This document shows positions 1 to 9,890 of a stretch of 64,000 nucleotides of DNA, piece after piece (the stretch's first letter is position 1; every line of letters starts with the position of its first letter). The stretch covers positions 62,609,660 to 62,673,659 of the forward strand of contig NC_051079.1 in NCBI RefSeq assembly GCF_004664715.2, read 5' to 3'. A program made the position numbers and the translations under genes. This DNA is from Peromyscus leucopus (lineage: Eukaryota; Chordata; Mammalia; Rodentia; Cricetidae). The notes beneath the pieces are model-generated. The model was not told the origin of the DNA, did no database searches, and saw only the letters and a program-made list of their open reading frames with translations.

Positions 1-95
1 TCTTCAGATCCCGTGGACATCAGGGATGCATGTGGTGCTCATACATATACGTAGGCAAAGCACTCACACACACAAATCTAAAGAAAAACCAGTAC
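1..95 (+). mobile_element. B2 SINE 3' end
   Basis: B2 is a tRNA-derived rodent SINE. Here only the tail remains (CATGTGGTGCTCATACATATACG...CACTCACACACAC), cut by the window start. Confidence 0.7.
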
Positions 96-266
96 CATTT
101 ATCATTATCTGCCTGCATCATCTAGCTACTTAGTATCATCTATTATCATCTATATATAATATCATACTTAGGAACACACTATGGCTCTGAATTATATGGT
201 CTCTATCAGTGCCCTTGTGCTAAACTGATTTTAAATTTGATATAGTTTATAATTCTGAAATATAAG

Positions 267-415
267 GCATTTTTAGGGGTGTTGGTATATGCACTTAGAA
301 TCTTGAGGCAGGTGCCTCAAGAGTTCATTGTCATCCTTGGTTACAGAGTGTCTCTGGGAGTTCAAAGTCATCCTTGGTTACAGAGTGAGACCCTGTTTCA
401 AACAAAAGGAAAAAA
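267..415 (+). mobile_element. Old B1-like SINE with internal duplication
   Basis: B1 derives from 7SL RNA. GAGTTCA-TTG/AAG-TCATCCTTGGTTACAGAGTG occurs twice (321-350, 358-388) before GAGACCCTGTTTC. Confidence 0.55.
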
Positions 416-639
416 AGAGCCAGTAGAGTAGTCATTTCATACTCTAAACTGGATGGTGTGAGAAGGCATCCACAGAAACAGTATACTTCAAGAGAGAAGA
501 AAATGGGCCCACAAATATTTATTAATGTTTCATCAGGAAAATGCAAATTAGAACCACATTGAGAACCCACCAGAAGAGTTCAAATTTAAGATCAAGTGTT
601 GTGGGGGTGTAGACTTTTTTATTTATTTTATTTTATTTT

Positions 640-792
640 TTGGTTTTTCGAGACAGGGTTTCTCTGTGTAGCTTTGCGCCTTTCCTGGGACTCACTTGGT
701 AGCCCAGGCTGGCCTCGAACTCACAGAGATACTCCTGGCTCTGCCTCCTGAGTGCTGGGATTAAATGCATACGCCGCCACCACTGCCCGGCC
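640..792 (-). mobile_element. B1 SINE (cricetid-type)
   Basis: GGTTTTTCGAGACAGGG...GTAGCTTTGCGCCTTTCCTGG...GGGATTAAATGCATACGCC. Confidence 0.95.
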
Positions 793-795
793 AAC

Positions 796-1012
796 ATTTT
801 TATTTTTAAATGTGTATGAGTGTTTTGTCTGCATGTGTGTCTGTGTATCATTTGCATATCTGGTACCTGAGAAGGCCAGAAAAGGACACCGGATCCCCTG
901 GAACTAGAGTTACAGACGTTTGTGAGCCACCATGTGGGTGCTTGGAATTGAACCCCAGTACTCTGCAAGAGTAAGTCAGAGCTCTTAACTGCTGATCCAT
1001 CCCTGCAGACCT
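796..1012 (-). mobile_element. B2 SINE
   Basis: GAGTGTTTTGTCTGCATG...GTGAGCCACCATGTGGGTGC...CTCTTAACTGCTGATCC. Confidence 0.9.
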
Positions 1013-1015
1013 CCA

Positions 1016-1867
1016 AAGTCCAGATTTATAGGGTACCAGCTGGTATCAGTTAGGCCCAGTTGGGCCCTGATTGGTTGAACATGGAGCACACAAACAGGAC
1101 TAATCAGGAAAAATCTGTCAGATCTGGCGGAGTGGGAAAGAAGAGAGGGCCAACCAAAAGTCTTTAGACATTTCATCAGGTCTGTCTGCAAACCGTTGGT
1201 GTAATGTTTCAGTTCAGGTGGTCCCTGCAGGCTGCTGGCCATGCCCCCTCTTCCTTCAGTAGGTCTTTGCTTCTCCGCTGGCTTCAGTTGCTGTATAACT
1301 GATAACAGCAGTCCACTTTGGGGGCTTGATTCTCCCAGCTGTATTAGGGCCCCATGTCCTTCCCTTCCTCCTCTGCAGAGCCTCTCCAGCCTCTGTTCTC
1401 TGTAAGGCCCTCCCAGGGCTGCTTATCTAGGTGACCTTGCCCCAGTTCCCTTGAGGGCAGTTGGCTGTGTCTATCACAGGCTGGTGTCTTTATGTCCTCC
1501 TCCTCCTCCCATGGTGCCTTGTAAGACATTGCTAAAGGTTTGGGAGTAGAAACAACTGTAATTCAGTTAGGAATGACCAGGTGCTAACTCACCAAATCAC
1601 AGGCATCTCTTCCTGTGACATGTTAGTGGTTCTTGGAAAGGCAGCTTCAGACCTTTTTAAACATCTAGTGACTCTGGGGTAAGGTGTCCTCCAGGAAGTC
1701 ACACCCCACTGCTCCACACACAAAAAGTAAAAAAAAAAAAAAAAAATCACAGAACAATACACATAGGGCATAAAGCCTATAGTTCATGCTGCTGGCTTCT
1801 GGGACATTCATTTTGCTGAGTAAGACTAGCATCATCATTATTGAGCAATTAAATCTTCTGTGAAACA
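1016..1867. other. Upstream flank, nothing recognised
   Basis: No exon, SINE or open frame I can support. An A-run lies at 1729-1746 and a short CTCCTC-rich patch near 1495-1510. Confidence 0.5.
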
Positions 1868-2090
1868 TGACTGGAGAGATGTCTCAGCACTTAAGAGTAT
1901 CGGCTACTCTTCCAGAGACCTAGGCTTAATTCCTAGCACCTACGTGGTGGCCCATAATCATCTGTTAACTCCAGTTCCAGGGGATCTGATGCCTTTTTCT
2001 GGTCTTCTCGGGCACCAGACAAGTGGTGCACAGACATATGTAGGCAAAACAACCATACACATAAAAGTTAAACTTTAAAATAAAGCATGA
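1868..2090 (+). mobile_element. B2 SINE
   Basis: GACTGGAGAGATGTCTCAGCAC...GGTGCACAGACATATGTAGGC; head and tail both present. Confidence 0.9.
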
Positions 2091-2275
2091 TCTAAGGTGA
2101 TTAAAATAAATTTTTACCGACTTTGGCTCAAGGTCCCAAGTAACTAGATCTGATCACTCCACACCCATGCAGTCCTATTTTTTCAAATCTTTACCTAGAT
2201 GATTTGTTTGTAAAGAGTTAGAGATTGTCATCCGGAAGGCATCCTCTCTAAATACCATCACCCTGGGATTTAAGT

Positions 2276-3208
2276 TCTACCAGGCACATTTTTTTTTTCA
2301 TGTAAAATATGTTTTATTGTTCTTTAAAAGGGTTCAGGATTTGGTTTTAAATCAGGCTGCACACCTTTCAAAAGTTTGACATCTCTCACCATGCCAAACT
2401 GACTTCCACTAGCAATACTTCATTAAATCCAAAAGAAAAAAAAAAGTTTTAATTTTGAGGAGAAAAAAAAAAGTCCAGTTCTGAGAACAGTTAACATTAG
2501 TCTTATTTAAAACAATATGAGGGCTGTTTTATGTTGCTTTATCCACCCTTCTCCTCACACAGAACCAGGAATGTAACTCTATCTCAGGCAGGCATTGAGA
2601 CTGATGGACACCTGCAAGCACATAACCTCACGGGAACACATGTGCTCATGCACAAATGCACACACCAAATTTCTGAACATGTCAAGTGGAAAAGGGTTTG
2701 CTGGTATTGATCACAACCCCTGGAGTCAACAGTCAATCTAAACTTAGAAGGTAAGATATTTTGATCTTGAGTCTATGTTAAAGCAATCTATTTGTCGTCA
2801 TGTTCTGAAATAAGAGAATTTTGGGTTGTATCATCATTTTACACTTTAAAATTCTAGAAACAATGTCAAAAAAGCATTATTTTTCATTTTCTGGGATGAG
2901 GCAGGAAGGACTCCACAGATTCGAATTTAGTTAAAAGCAGAACAATCCCAGCAATAGTATAGAGGCAGTTCACAAAGCTGCCAGCCACTGAGGTACCATC
3001 AATGAGATGTCGTCCATCCTACCGGCCTATCTGTACTAATAAAGCAGGAAGCTTAAGGCTCTGCACAATACATTTCCACTGGGACAAGAAGACTCTAGGC
3101 CTGCACCCAGGGCTTGACACTCACTGTCAAGTAGGGAACATTTAGCTGAAGAGGGTGCCAGAGTCCCCGGAGATGCCTCTCCACTGCAGCCTCTACCAGG
3201 CACATTTT
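2276..3208 (-). pseudogene. Processed retrocopy of an unidentified transcript, with 17-bp target-site duplication
   Basis: A perfect 17-bp direct repeat (TCTACCAGGCACATTTT at 2276-2292 and 3192-3208) flanks about 900 bp. Read on the minus strand, the insert ends with AATAAA (+ strand 2313-2318), 14 nt, then an A-tail (+ strand T-run 2289-2298). These are the marks of L1-mediated retroposition of a polyadenylated RNA. Most of it looks like 3' UTR. Upstream on the minus strand (+ about 2885-3010) a short frame reads GTSVAGSFVNCLYTIAG followed by hydrophobic residues and a stop, like the C-terminal membrane segment of a small protein. I do not recognise the parent. The 5' end is probably truncated. 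Confidence 0.8.
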
Positions 3209-3289
3209 GGAGGGACACGTACATTGAAACTATAACATACCTATTCTGAAATGTTCTCATGACTATTATATGAATCAATACAGCTGGTC

Positions 3290-3444
3290 ATTTATTTCAT
3301 TTTATTTTATGTGCATTGGTGTGAGGGTGTCAGATCCCCTAGAACTGGAGTTACAGACAGTTGTGAGCCACCATGTGGGTGCTGGGAATTGAACCCAGGT
3401 CCGCTGGAAGAGCAGCCAGTGCTCTTATCCACTGAACCAGCCCC
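3290..3444 (-). mobile_element. B2 SINE
   Basis: GTGAGCCACCATGTGGGTGC...CACTGAACCAGCCCC; the distal tail is shortened. Confidence 0.9.
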
Positions 3445-3779
3445 GAGCTGGACATTTTAAAATGATGCCCAGCTTGTAGTTGTTGGGTTTGTTTGTTTTT
3501 GCAGTCCTCCAGATTGCACCTAGAACATTGCACATTCTGGCCAAGCTAGGGTTATAGATGTGTTCCAACCAGACCCAGCTGCCACTGCCTCTGGGCATTC
3601 CAAGTTTCTTCTAAGTTATTTTTGTCAGAGTTGTGACACAGCAACAGGAAAGAACAGGAAGACATCTGGGGACAGTCTCGGTGTCGCTTGCACAGTAGAA
3701 AATTAGAATGCACTTACTTTGAGCAGGTGATATGTTTCCAAGGCACAGGAGAAAAAGCAAAATTTTTGGATCTTGTGGT

Positions 3780-3911
3780 TGGGTTTTGGTTTTGTTTGTT
3801 TTCTTTTGTGGAGAAAGAGTCTTCTCTCTGTGTAGCCCCTGGCTGGCCTCGAACTCAGAGATCCTCCTGCCTCTGTCTCCGGAGTGCTGGGATTAAAGTC
3901 ATGTCCAGCTA
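3780..3911 (-). mobile_element. B1 SINE
   Basis: TGTGTAGCCCCTGGCTGGCCTCG...CGGAGTGCTGGGATTAAAG. Confidence 0.85.
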
Positions 3912-4040
3912 AGAGACAGGGTCTTAAGTAACCTAAACTGGCTTTGTAGCTAGCTGAGAATGACTTTGAACTCCAAATTCCCTCTCCTTCCTCCAACTCC
4001 CAAGTGCTGGGGGTACCAGTGTTTGCCACTAGCCACAGTT
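3912..4040 (-). mobile_element. Old B1-like SINE
   Basis: GAGACAGGGTCTTAAGTAACC...CCCAAGTGCTGGGGGTACC, directly abutting the younger B1. Confidence 0.6.
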
Positions 4041-4084
4041 GGCTTTGAACGTTGAATTCTGCTATCTCTGCCTCCTAAAGAAGA

Positions 4085-4190
4085 CATGTTCTATAGAGGG
4101 AGTTCCAGGACAGGCAGGACTACACAAAGAAATCCTGTCTTAAAAAAAAAAATAAATAAAAAAGGAAAGAAAGAAAAAAGAAAAAGAAAA
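4085..4190 (+). mobile_element. B1 SINE right half
   Basis: GGGAGTTCCAGGACAGGCAGG...GAAATCCTGTCTT followed by an A/AAAG-rich tail. Confidence 0.7.
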
Positions 4191-4339
4191 CATGTATCTT
4201 GAAGATCAGTGGATATTACAAAAGAAATATGTGATTGTATCTAATAATAGACCATCAATGTATATGAAGCAAATACTGAAAGAACTGAGACACAGATAAA
4301 TGTCCCTGCAATAATAGCTAGAGGCCCTAGTACCCTATC

Positions 4340-4405
4340 ATCTATGTGTAGCTCAGTGGTGGAGTGTTTACCCAGTGTGTACTGAATTTGATCTCCGGCA
4401 CCATC
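4340..4405 (+). mobile_element. Old ID-like SINE
   Basis: GTAGCTCAGTGGTGGAGTGTTTACCC...TTTGATCTCCGGCACC; tRNA-like A and B boxes but diverged. Confidence 0.55.
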
Positions 4406-4409
4406 AACC

Positions 4410-5285
4410 AACAACCAAACAAACAACCCCTCCATCTCTCATGGATAGAACAACCAGATAGGACACTGAAGACTTGAGCAACATGGTGAGCTGCCTGGCC
4501 ATAACAGACACAATGGGAGTGTGGCTTTTTCTTTAAATGCATGCTCTCACCAATATACAGGACTCCATTCACAAACCTCAGTAAATTAAAAAAAAAGTGA
4601 CAGCTATCATACAAAATACACTCTCTGACCCAAACAGGGTAAGTTAGACGTTCTAACACAGGGGAAAGGAGAACAGCCACAAAAATCATGGCATTGACAC
4701 AATATCAGCTAGGTGAACGCAGTAGACATTTCCGTGAGTTCAAAGCCAAGGCGATCTGATGACTGGGAAGTATTGATCCCTGCAAGGCTGCAGTGGTATT
4801 TAGTATTACTTCTGGAATAACTTTGTGTTGGTTCAGAGGAGTTTTGTTTTAATACCAGTGGGAATGCACCTGTATATATGCAGATGCGAATTGCATTTTG
4901 AAGATTTGAATCTGCTAGTTAATTTTCAAAATCTATTTGCTCAAAAGCCATTCCTTTGGGGCTGGAACTAAGCTATGCCAGCTGTTCTTTTCCTTCATGG
5001 TAACGGAGCACATTTTGTCTGTGTGTAAAGCCTGCAGCTCCACAAGAGTCCTTACGCGAGGACAGGACCAAGTCGAGAGCACAATGCAAACAGTTCTTGA
5101 TTGTTCATTATCTGTATCCATTTGGCTTGACTTAGAATCACATAGAAGATTGAGGCAAACCCCTGTGTTTGTCTGCTCAGGTGTTTCTGGATAGGATTAA
5201 CCGAACCCTGGATTAACTGGAGAGGATTAACTCAGTTCTTGGCCTGAATGTGGGTGGCGCCATTCCATGGATTGAAGGGCACACA
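4410..5285. other. Upstream flank, nothing recognised
   Basis: A non-repeat stretch between an ID relic and the (TTTA)n tract. The short open frames have no recognisable domain. Confidence 0.5.
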
Positions 5286-5288
5286 TTT

Positions 5289-5339
<51 letters not shown>

Positions 5340-5343
5340 TTTT
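5286..5343. repeat. (TTTA)n microsatellite
   Basis: About 14 uninterrupted TTTA units, forming the reversed A-rich tail of the adjoining B1. Confidence 0.98.
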
Positions 5344-5474
5344 GAGACAGAGTTTCTCTGTGTAGCTCTGGCTGTCCTGGCTGTAGACCAGGCTGGCCTC
5401 AAACTCAAAAGATCTGCCTGCCTCTGCCTTCCATGTACTGGCAGTAAAGTCATGCACCACCACCACCTGGCTGG
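5341..5474 (-). mobile_element. B1 SINE (mouse-type)
   Basis: GAGACAGAGTTTCTCTG...GGCTGTCCTGGCTGTAGACCAGG. Confidence 0.9.
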
Positions 5475-5575
5475 GCATGCGATATAGAGGACAAGGAGAA
5501 AGCAAATAATGAGTTGGCACCCCTCTTTTGCTTCTTGGCTGGATAGGGAAATAGCTATGAGCCACCATAGCCTGA

Positions 5576-5779
5576 TTTTTTCTTCCTTCCTTTCTTTTTC
5601 TTCCTTCCTTTCTTTTTTTTTATTTGTTGTTTGTTTTGTTTTGTTTTTTCAAAACAGTGTAACAGCTCTGGTTGTCCTGGAACACATTCTATAGACCAAG
5701 CTAGCCTCGAACTCAGAGATCCTCCTGTCTCTGCCTCCCGAGTGCTAGGATTAAAGGCCTGTACCATCATGCTCAGCTT
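5576..5779 (-). mobile_element. B1 SINE with TTCC/TTTC-rich tail
   Basis: A pyrimidine tract at 5576-5650, then GTAACAGCTCTGGTTGTCCTGG...GAGTGCTAGGATTAAAGG. Confidence 0.85.
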
Positions 5780-6129
5780 ATTTTTCTTTTATAATAAGTC
5801 ACAGTTACAATTTTCCCACCAATCAGGATTCAAAGATTAGGGCTTTCCCTATGTGTTCCATCATTGTCAATCCCCACAGAATGTAAGCTTTTCAGTCCAA
5901 ACAATCAGATTCACTGGTTCTTTTTGTTGTTAGGAACAGCCATAATGTTTTTTAGAGAACAAAAGATGTGTAACAGACTATTTCTCTTATTTAAGGAGGA
6001 GGTGGGTTAGCAATTGGAAAGTCTCCAACTGCCCCAGGGCCTGGGAACTTGAACTTTGTTTCACCCTACAGGTAAAATGAAGTCTGAAGTCAAAATGGCA
6101 GTACTCAGGGCAAGGTGCTTTCCCTGTTC

Positions 6130-6378
6130 CCAACATGTAGAGGTCAGAGGACAACCTTGGAGTCTTTGCCTTCTATCTTGAGACAGGGTTTCTTGTTTGC
6201 CATTGTGTGTTCCATGTGAGCTAGTTCAGGCGCTTCGGTGGATTCTACATCTCCATCCTCCATCTGGCTCATGGAGTGCGGGATTACAACTCTGTGCTAC
6301 CGCACACAGCTTTATATGAGTTCTGGGGATTGCAGCTGAGGTCCTCACTCACTCTAGCACCTTAGTCTTCCCAGCCCT
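6130..6378 (-). mobile_element. Long B3-type SINE
   Basis: TAGAGGTCAGAGGACAACCTTGG...GAGACAGGGTTTCTTG...GTTCTGGGGATTGCAGCTGAGGTCC. Confidence 0.6.
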
Positions 6379-6405
6379 ATTTTTTGATATTTTTAAGGTA
6401 AGGTC

Positions 6406-6573
6406 AGCCAGGCAGTGGTGGGGCATGCCTTTAATCCCAGCACTTGAGAGGCAGAAGCAGGTGGATATCTGTGAACTCGAGGCCAGCTTGTTCTACAGAG
6501 CCAGTTACAGGACATCCAAGGCTACATAGAGAAATCCTGTCTAAAAAAAAAAAAAAAGAGAGAGAGAGAGAAT
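6406..6573 (+). mobile_element. B1 SINE with A(GA)n tail
   Basis: GCCAGGCAGTGGTGGGGCATGCC...GAAATCCTGTCT then A15 and (GA)7. Confidence 0.9.
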
Positions 6574-6700
6574 GTCTCTGGTAGCCCAGGCTGGCCTTGA
6601 GGCCTTGAACTTACTCTATAGCCAAGGATGACCTTGATCCTCCTGATTCTACTTCCCAACTTCGGGGATTACAGGTGTGAATCGCTATGTCTACCTTTCA
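6574..6700 (-). mobile_element. Old B1-like SINE
   Basis: GTAGCCCAGGCTGGCCTTGAGGCC...GGGGATTACAGGTGTGAATCG. Confidence 0.6.
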
Positions 6701-6867
6701 CAAACACGCTTTCCAGTCAGTAGACAGCTGTACCATTCTTTCCAATGGCTGGGCAAGTGTGCCTTCCTCTTTTTAGCTAGATCCTCAGGCGCCTCGTGTT
6801 TTAGTATGCTTTGCTGTTCGGCAAGCCCAGGGAAGTTACTGGCAATTGATATTGTCAAAGAATGTCC

Positions 6868-7035
6868 AAGCTGGCAAAACGGCTCAGCGGGGAAAGGCGC
6901 TTGTTGCCAGTCCCAATGACCTGAATCCATCCCAGGCTCCATACGCGTAGGAGAAAATCAACTCCCACAAGTTGTCCCCCATCCTCCCCACTTGTTCCGC
7001 GGCATGCACTTGCTCCTCCCGATAAATAAATAGAT
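6868..7035 (+). mobile_element. B3 SINE
   Basis: GGCTCAGCGGGGAAAGGCGCTTGTTGCC...CCACAAGTTGTCCCCC...GATAAATAAATAG. Confidence 0.75.
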
Positions 7036-7299
7036 GGAAAAGTGAAGTCTAATATTTATACAGCACTTTACAGAGAATGTTGGCACATGGCGATTATACG
7101 GTGGAAGTAATAGCGATAGCTGTTTCATAGGGTTATTTAGAAAAATAAAAATGCCGGTGAACGGCACATAGGAAACAGTCCATAACGTGGATGGTTGTTA
7201 CCGCAATGGCTGCAATTATGTACATATTTTAGATGAGGGGAGCTAAAATACTCAAAGGTGTTCATTTGGTGACCTCAGGTCATTTGACTTAAAATTCCG

Positions 7300-7540
7300 T
7301 ATTTTTCTATAAAGACAGTGTTTCGTGTAGCCTGGCTGGCCTCCTTATATAGCAGAATGACCTTCATCATTCAAGTACTGGGATTATAGGTTCAATTCCA
7401 TACTATTGGTTTTGTTTTCAGACAGGCTCTTGCTCTGCAGCTGCGGCTGGCTTGTCGTTCACTATGCAGCCCATGCTGACCTCGAACTCGGAACAATCCT
7501 TCTTTAGCCTCGCAGGCAAATACCATACTTTCGGCGCTAC
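7300..7540 (-). mobile_element. Old B1-like SINE pair
   Basis: GTGTAGCCTGGCTGGCC...CAAGTACTGGGATTATAGG, then CTATGCAGCCCATGCTGACCTCG. It is the last repeat before the promoter. Confidence 0.55.
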
Positions 7541-7771
7541 ACGATAGTGATTCTCATTTTGGTGGGACTCATCCTGAGTATATTGCTGAAGGGTCCAGAT
7601 CTTTCCGTTAAAAATATTTTATTTTTCAGTTCTTCATTGTCCGCAAAAGATTTGTTCGACGTTGGTGTGGTTATCCAACAGGAACGAACAGGGCCCTTAA
7701 TCTCAATTAAATTTACCAGTACAGGCGCTCTCGCTCCCAGGAGCCTGGAGTTTGAGGCATCTGCACTTTGC

Positions 7772-7777
7772 CACGTG
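7772..7777. promoter_or_regulatory. Palindromic E-box CACGTG
   Basis: CACGTG followed by G fits the core bound by USF, MYC/MAX and TFEB-type bHLH factors. It lies 9 bp upstream of the X-box-like site. Function is inferred from position only. Confidence 0.45.
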
Positions 7778-7785
7778 GCTATGTG

Positions 7786-7799
7786 GTTGCCCGGGAGAC
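7786..7799 (+). promoter_or_regulatory. X-box-like RFX site
   Basis: GTTGCCCGGGAGAC matches the GTTGCC-NN-GGAGAC form of RFX-factor X-boxes. It sits between the E-box and the ZNF143-like site at the CpG-island edge. Binding is inferred. Confidence 0.45.
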
Positions 7800-7824
7800 G
7801 CTAGGAGGAAGGAACGCCAGAAGG

Positions 7825-7843
7825 ACTACATTTCCCAGAAGCC
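7825..7843 (+). promoter_or_regulatory. ZNF143/SBS-like promoter element
   Basis: ACTACATTTCCCAGAAGCC closely follows the SBS consensus ACTACAnnTCCCAGnATGC bound by ZNF143/STAF, a common element just upstream of start sites of housekeeping genes. This places transcription initiation shortly downstream, about 7860-7950. Confidence 0.6.
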
Positions 7844-7859
7844 CCCGCGTCTGGCGTGC

Positions 7860-8132
7860 CACGGGACCGCCTGCTGCTGGTGCGCGCCCGGCCGTTCAGT
7901 TCCTAGCCGCGTCCTCAGCCGCTTCCCTCTTCTCATCCCGGCCCCCGCGTCTCCGCACCGACATCTCTGGGGCCGGAGCTCAGCCGGAGCCGGAGCCGCT
8001 GAGCGGCGGAACCATGGAGGCCTGAGCCGGCGGCGTGCACACCGGGGCCGCTGTGCGCCCGCGCTCCCGCTTCCCTGCCGCCCGCCCGCCCGCCCGCCGC
8101 GGCTCGAAGGGGAGTCCGCGCCGCTGACACAG
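7860..8132 (+). other. Dym: Dym exon 1 (non-coding 5' UTR, approximate 5' end)
   Basis: The exon is inferred from the promoter position and from the GT donor GACACAG|GTGGGC at 8132/8133. Human DYM also starts with a non-coding exon. Its only ATG is the short upstream ORF at 8014-8025. The 5' end is unknown, and other GT donors within the island (for example near 8178 or 8217) cannot be excluded. Confidence 0.6.
8014..8025 (+). promoter_or_regulatory. Upstream ORF 1 in the Dym leader
   Basis: ATG-GAG-GCC-TGA encodes only M-E-A. The ATG sits in a strong context (A at -3, G at +4), so scanning ribosomes should often start here. Its place in the mRNA depends on the transcription start lying upstream of 8014, which the ZNF143-like site makes likely. 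Confidence 0.5.
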
Positions 8133-8439
8133 GTGGGCTTCCCTGGCGTGGCACCGCCCCGCGGGGACTGAGCCGGAGGTGACCGGCCGCGCGCCGCCGG
8201 GCTGCGGCCCCTGAAGGTTGGGCCGCCCCGGGGCTGCGCGGAGCTCGGGGGCCCTCGGCGCCCGGCTGTGCAGAACCAAGTGAACGGGACCCCCGGTCGC
8301 CCCTCCGGGACCTAGGGGTTGCCGGAACGGCGGGAGCTTCCGGACACTCGCCGAGGTTGGCTGGACAAATGGGCGTGTGATGGGCAGGGCGAGCAGTAGC
8401 GTGTTGTGCCTCTGACAGACACATTTTTATTGGCGATAT

Positions 8440-8680
8440 CCTTGTATACTATAAAATGCATGCTTTGGAAGTACCATTAAAGTACAGCTTACTAGCTTTT
8501 AAGTCTGTTCACAGGATCGTGCCACCGTACAGCAACCCCACAACATTTTTACCTCCTCGGGAGAGATCCGTACCCATTAGCAGTCGCTCCTACTCCCTCC
8601 TTCACTCCCCGCAACCATCAGTCTATTTTCTGCCTTGGCGGATTTGCTTGAGTCATTGGGTGTCAGCTGAAGGGTGAAAA
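8440..8680. mobile_element. Ancient L1 (L1M-type) 3' fragment
   Basis: TTTTAAGTCTGTTCACAGGATCGTGC, CCGTACCCATTAGCAGTC and CAGTCTATTTTCTGCC follow the L1M non-coding region common to mammals. It abuts the downstream edge of the CpG island. Confidence 0.5.
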
Positions 8681-9059
8681 GGGGCCAAAGTGGGGTTTGA
8701 GGGAAGTGGAGTGATAGAAAGACTGAACTACAGCGAGGGGGTGAGTGTAATGGGGCTAGCAAAGACTGGCTGGGGGCAGAGGGCGTGGGAGCCTTGAAGG
8801 TCTAGAGAGGAGATGCTGGACAGGAGGATAAGATGCGAGGGGAGGTGGTGGGGAGCTGTGGAGCCTTGCCAGAACCAGATGCTTATGCCTGAGTTGAGGG
8901 CTCGCTCAGTCGAGGAAGACAGTCTGTCAAATAGGTGAGTGATAGCTGCAGAGGATGAAGCTCATGGGTTTCTAGAACTACTGTTCTGCTCTGGAGTTTT
9001 CATTTTAGACCATCTTCTTGGCAACTCAGAGACACTGGGGCAAGGGTGAATAGCCTCAT

Positions 9060-9155
9060 CTGGAAGATGAGGAGCTGGCATTCTAGAGGTTGGGGGGCTT
9101 GGTTAAAGCTCATAAAGTTAGTAAGTGGGGCAGGAGCTGAGACTGAAGTATAATG
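9060..9155 (-). mobile_element. MIR SINE fragment
   Basis: AAGATGAGGAGCTGG...AAAGCTCATAAAGTTAGTAAGTGGGGCAGGAGC is the reverse of the MIR core; an ancient mammal-wide repeat. Confidence 0.6.
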
Positions 9156-9257
9156 GATGAAACCAGAAGTGGCCAGGTTATTAAGAAACAGAATTGAGCT
9201 AGGATAATGTTAATAGGAAGAGGATCGAGCTGTTGAGAAGTCTGTCTGTGTTGGCCT

Positions 9258-9415
9258 AGTAGTGGTGGTGGCGGTGGTGGCGCACGCCTTTTATCCCAGC
9301 ACTGGGAGGCAGAGACAGGCGGATCTTTGTGAGTTCGAGGCCAGCCTGGGCTACAGAGAGAGTTCCAGGACAGCGAGGGCTACATAGAGAAACCCTGTCT
9401 TGATAAACCAAAAAG
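9258..9415 (+). mobile_element. B1 SINE
   Basis: GGTGGCGCACGCCTTTTATCCC...GAAACCCTGTCTTGATAAACC. Confidence 0.92.
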
Positions 9416-9639
9416 AAGTCTGTGTTATAACGTGTATGTTAAGCAGTCTTTGTTGTTCGTTTTGGTCAAGGTCTTGTTGCTTTGTGGAAAGGTTGTGACA
9501 AAAGTCGATTGGTGGCTCTCACCCTTCCTGACACTGACCCTTCAATAAGTTCCTCATGTAGTGGTGACCCTCAACCATAAAGTTATTTTCACTGCTGCTT
9601 CCTAACTGTCATTTTGCTACTATTAGGAATCATAATGTA

Positions 9640-9797
9640 CGGGCAGTCGTGGTGCACACCTTTGATCCCAGCACCTGGGAGGCAGAGGCAGACAGATATC
9701 TGTGAGTTCAAGGCCAGCCTGGACTACAGAGTGAGTTCCAGGAAAGGTGCAAAGCTACACAGAGAAACCCTGTCCGGAAAAACAAAACAAAAAAAGT
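9640..9797 (+). mobile_element. B1 SINE inside URR1 (left part of B1-ID composite)
   Basis: GGCAGTCGTGGTGCACACCTTTGATCCCAGC...GAGAAACCCTGTCCGG then an A-rich tail. AGGAATCATAATGTA stands directly left (9625-9639) and recurs only after the ID (9891-9905). Confidence 0.9.
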
Positions 9798-9807
9798 AAC
9801 ACATTTA

Positions 9808-9890
9808 GGGGTTGGGGATTTAGCTCAGCGGTAGAGCGCTTGCCTAGCAAGTGCAAGGCCCTGGGTTCGGTCCTCAGCTGGGGGTTGGGG
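9808..9890 (+). mobile_element. ID SINE (BC1/tRNA-Ala-derived)
   Basis: GGGGTTGGGGATTTAGCTCAGCGG...AGAGCGCTTGCCTAGCAAG is nearly consensus ID, with A and B box promoter motifs. It lacks the usual A-rich tail. Confidence 0.9.

Larger units (their letters stand above)
7760..8420 (+). promoter_or_regulatory. Dym: CpG-island promoter of Dym
   Basis: A sharp switch from AT-rich flank to very G+C- and CpG-rich DNA, with several CCGCCC blocks near 8080-8100 and no TATA box, is typical of a housekeeping promoter. Three recognisable factor sites are clustered at its upstream edge (separate entries). No exon of another gene was recognised upstream, so a shared bidirectional promoter is not supported. 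The island stops abruptly at an old L1 fragment near 8440. Confidence 0.85.

Noticed and set aside
1..7700. 3' end of a neighbouring gene upstream of Dym (human order has C18orf32 and RPL17 on that side)
   Set aside because: No matching coding or 3' UTR sequence was recognised. The only polyadenylation-type signal found, at 2313-2318, belongs to a reverse-strand retrocopy.
7933..8424. 163-codon minus-strand open frame over the CpG island
   Set aside because: High G+C removes stop codons. The peptide is low-complexity Pro/Ala/Arg/Gly, and the Dym promoter on the other strand explains the region.
9808..9890. tRNA-Ala-like gene
   Set aside because: A/B boxes are present but the sequence is the ID SINE, without a cloverleaf 3' half.
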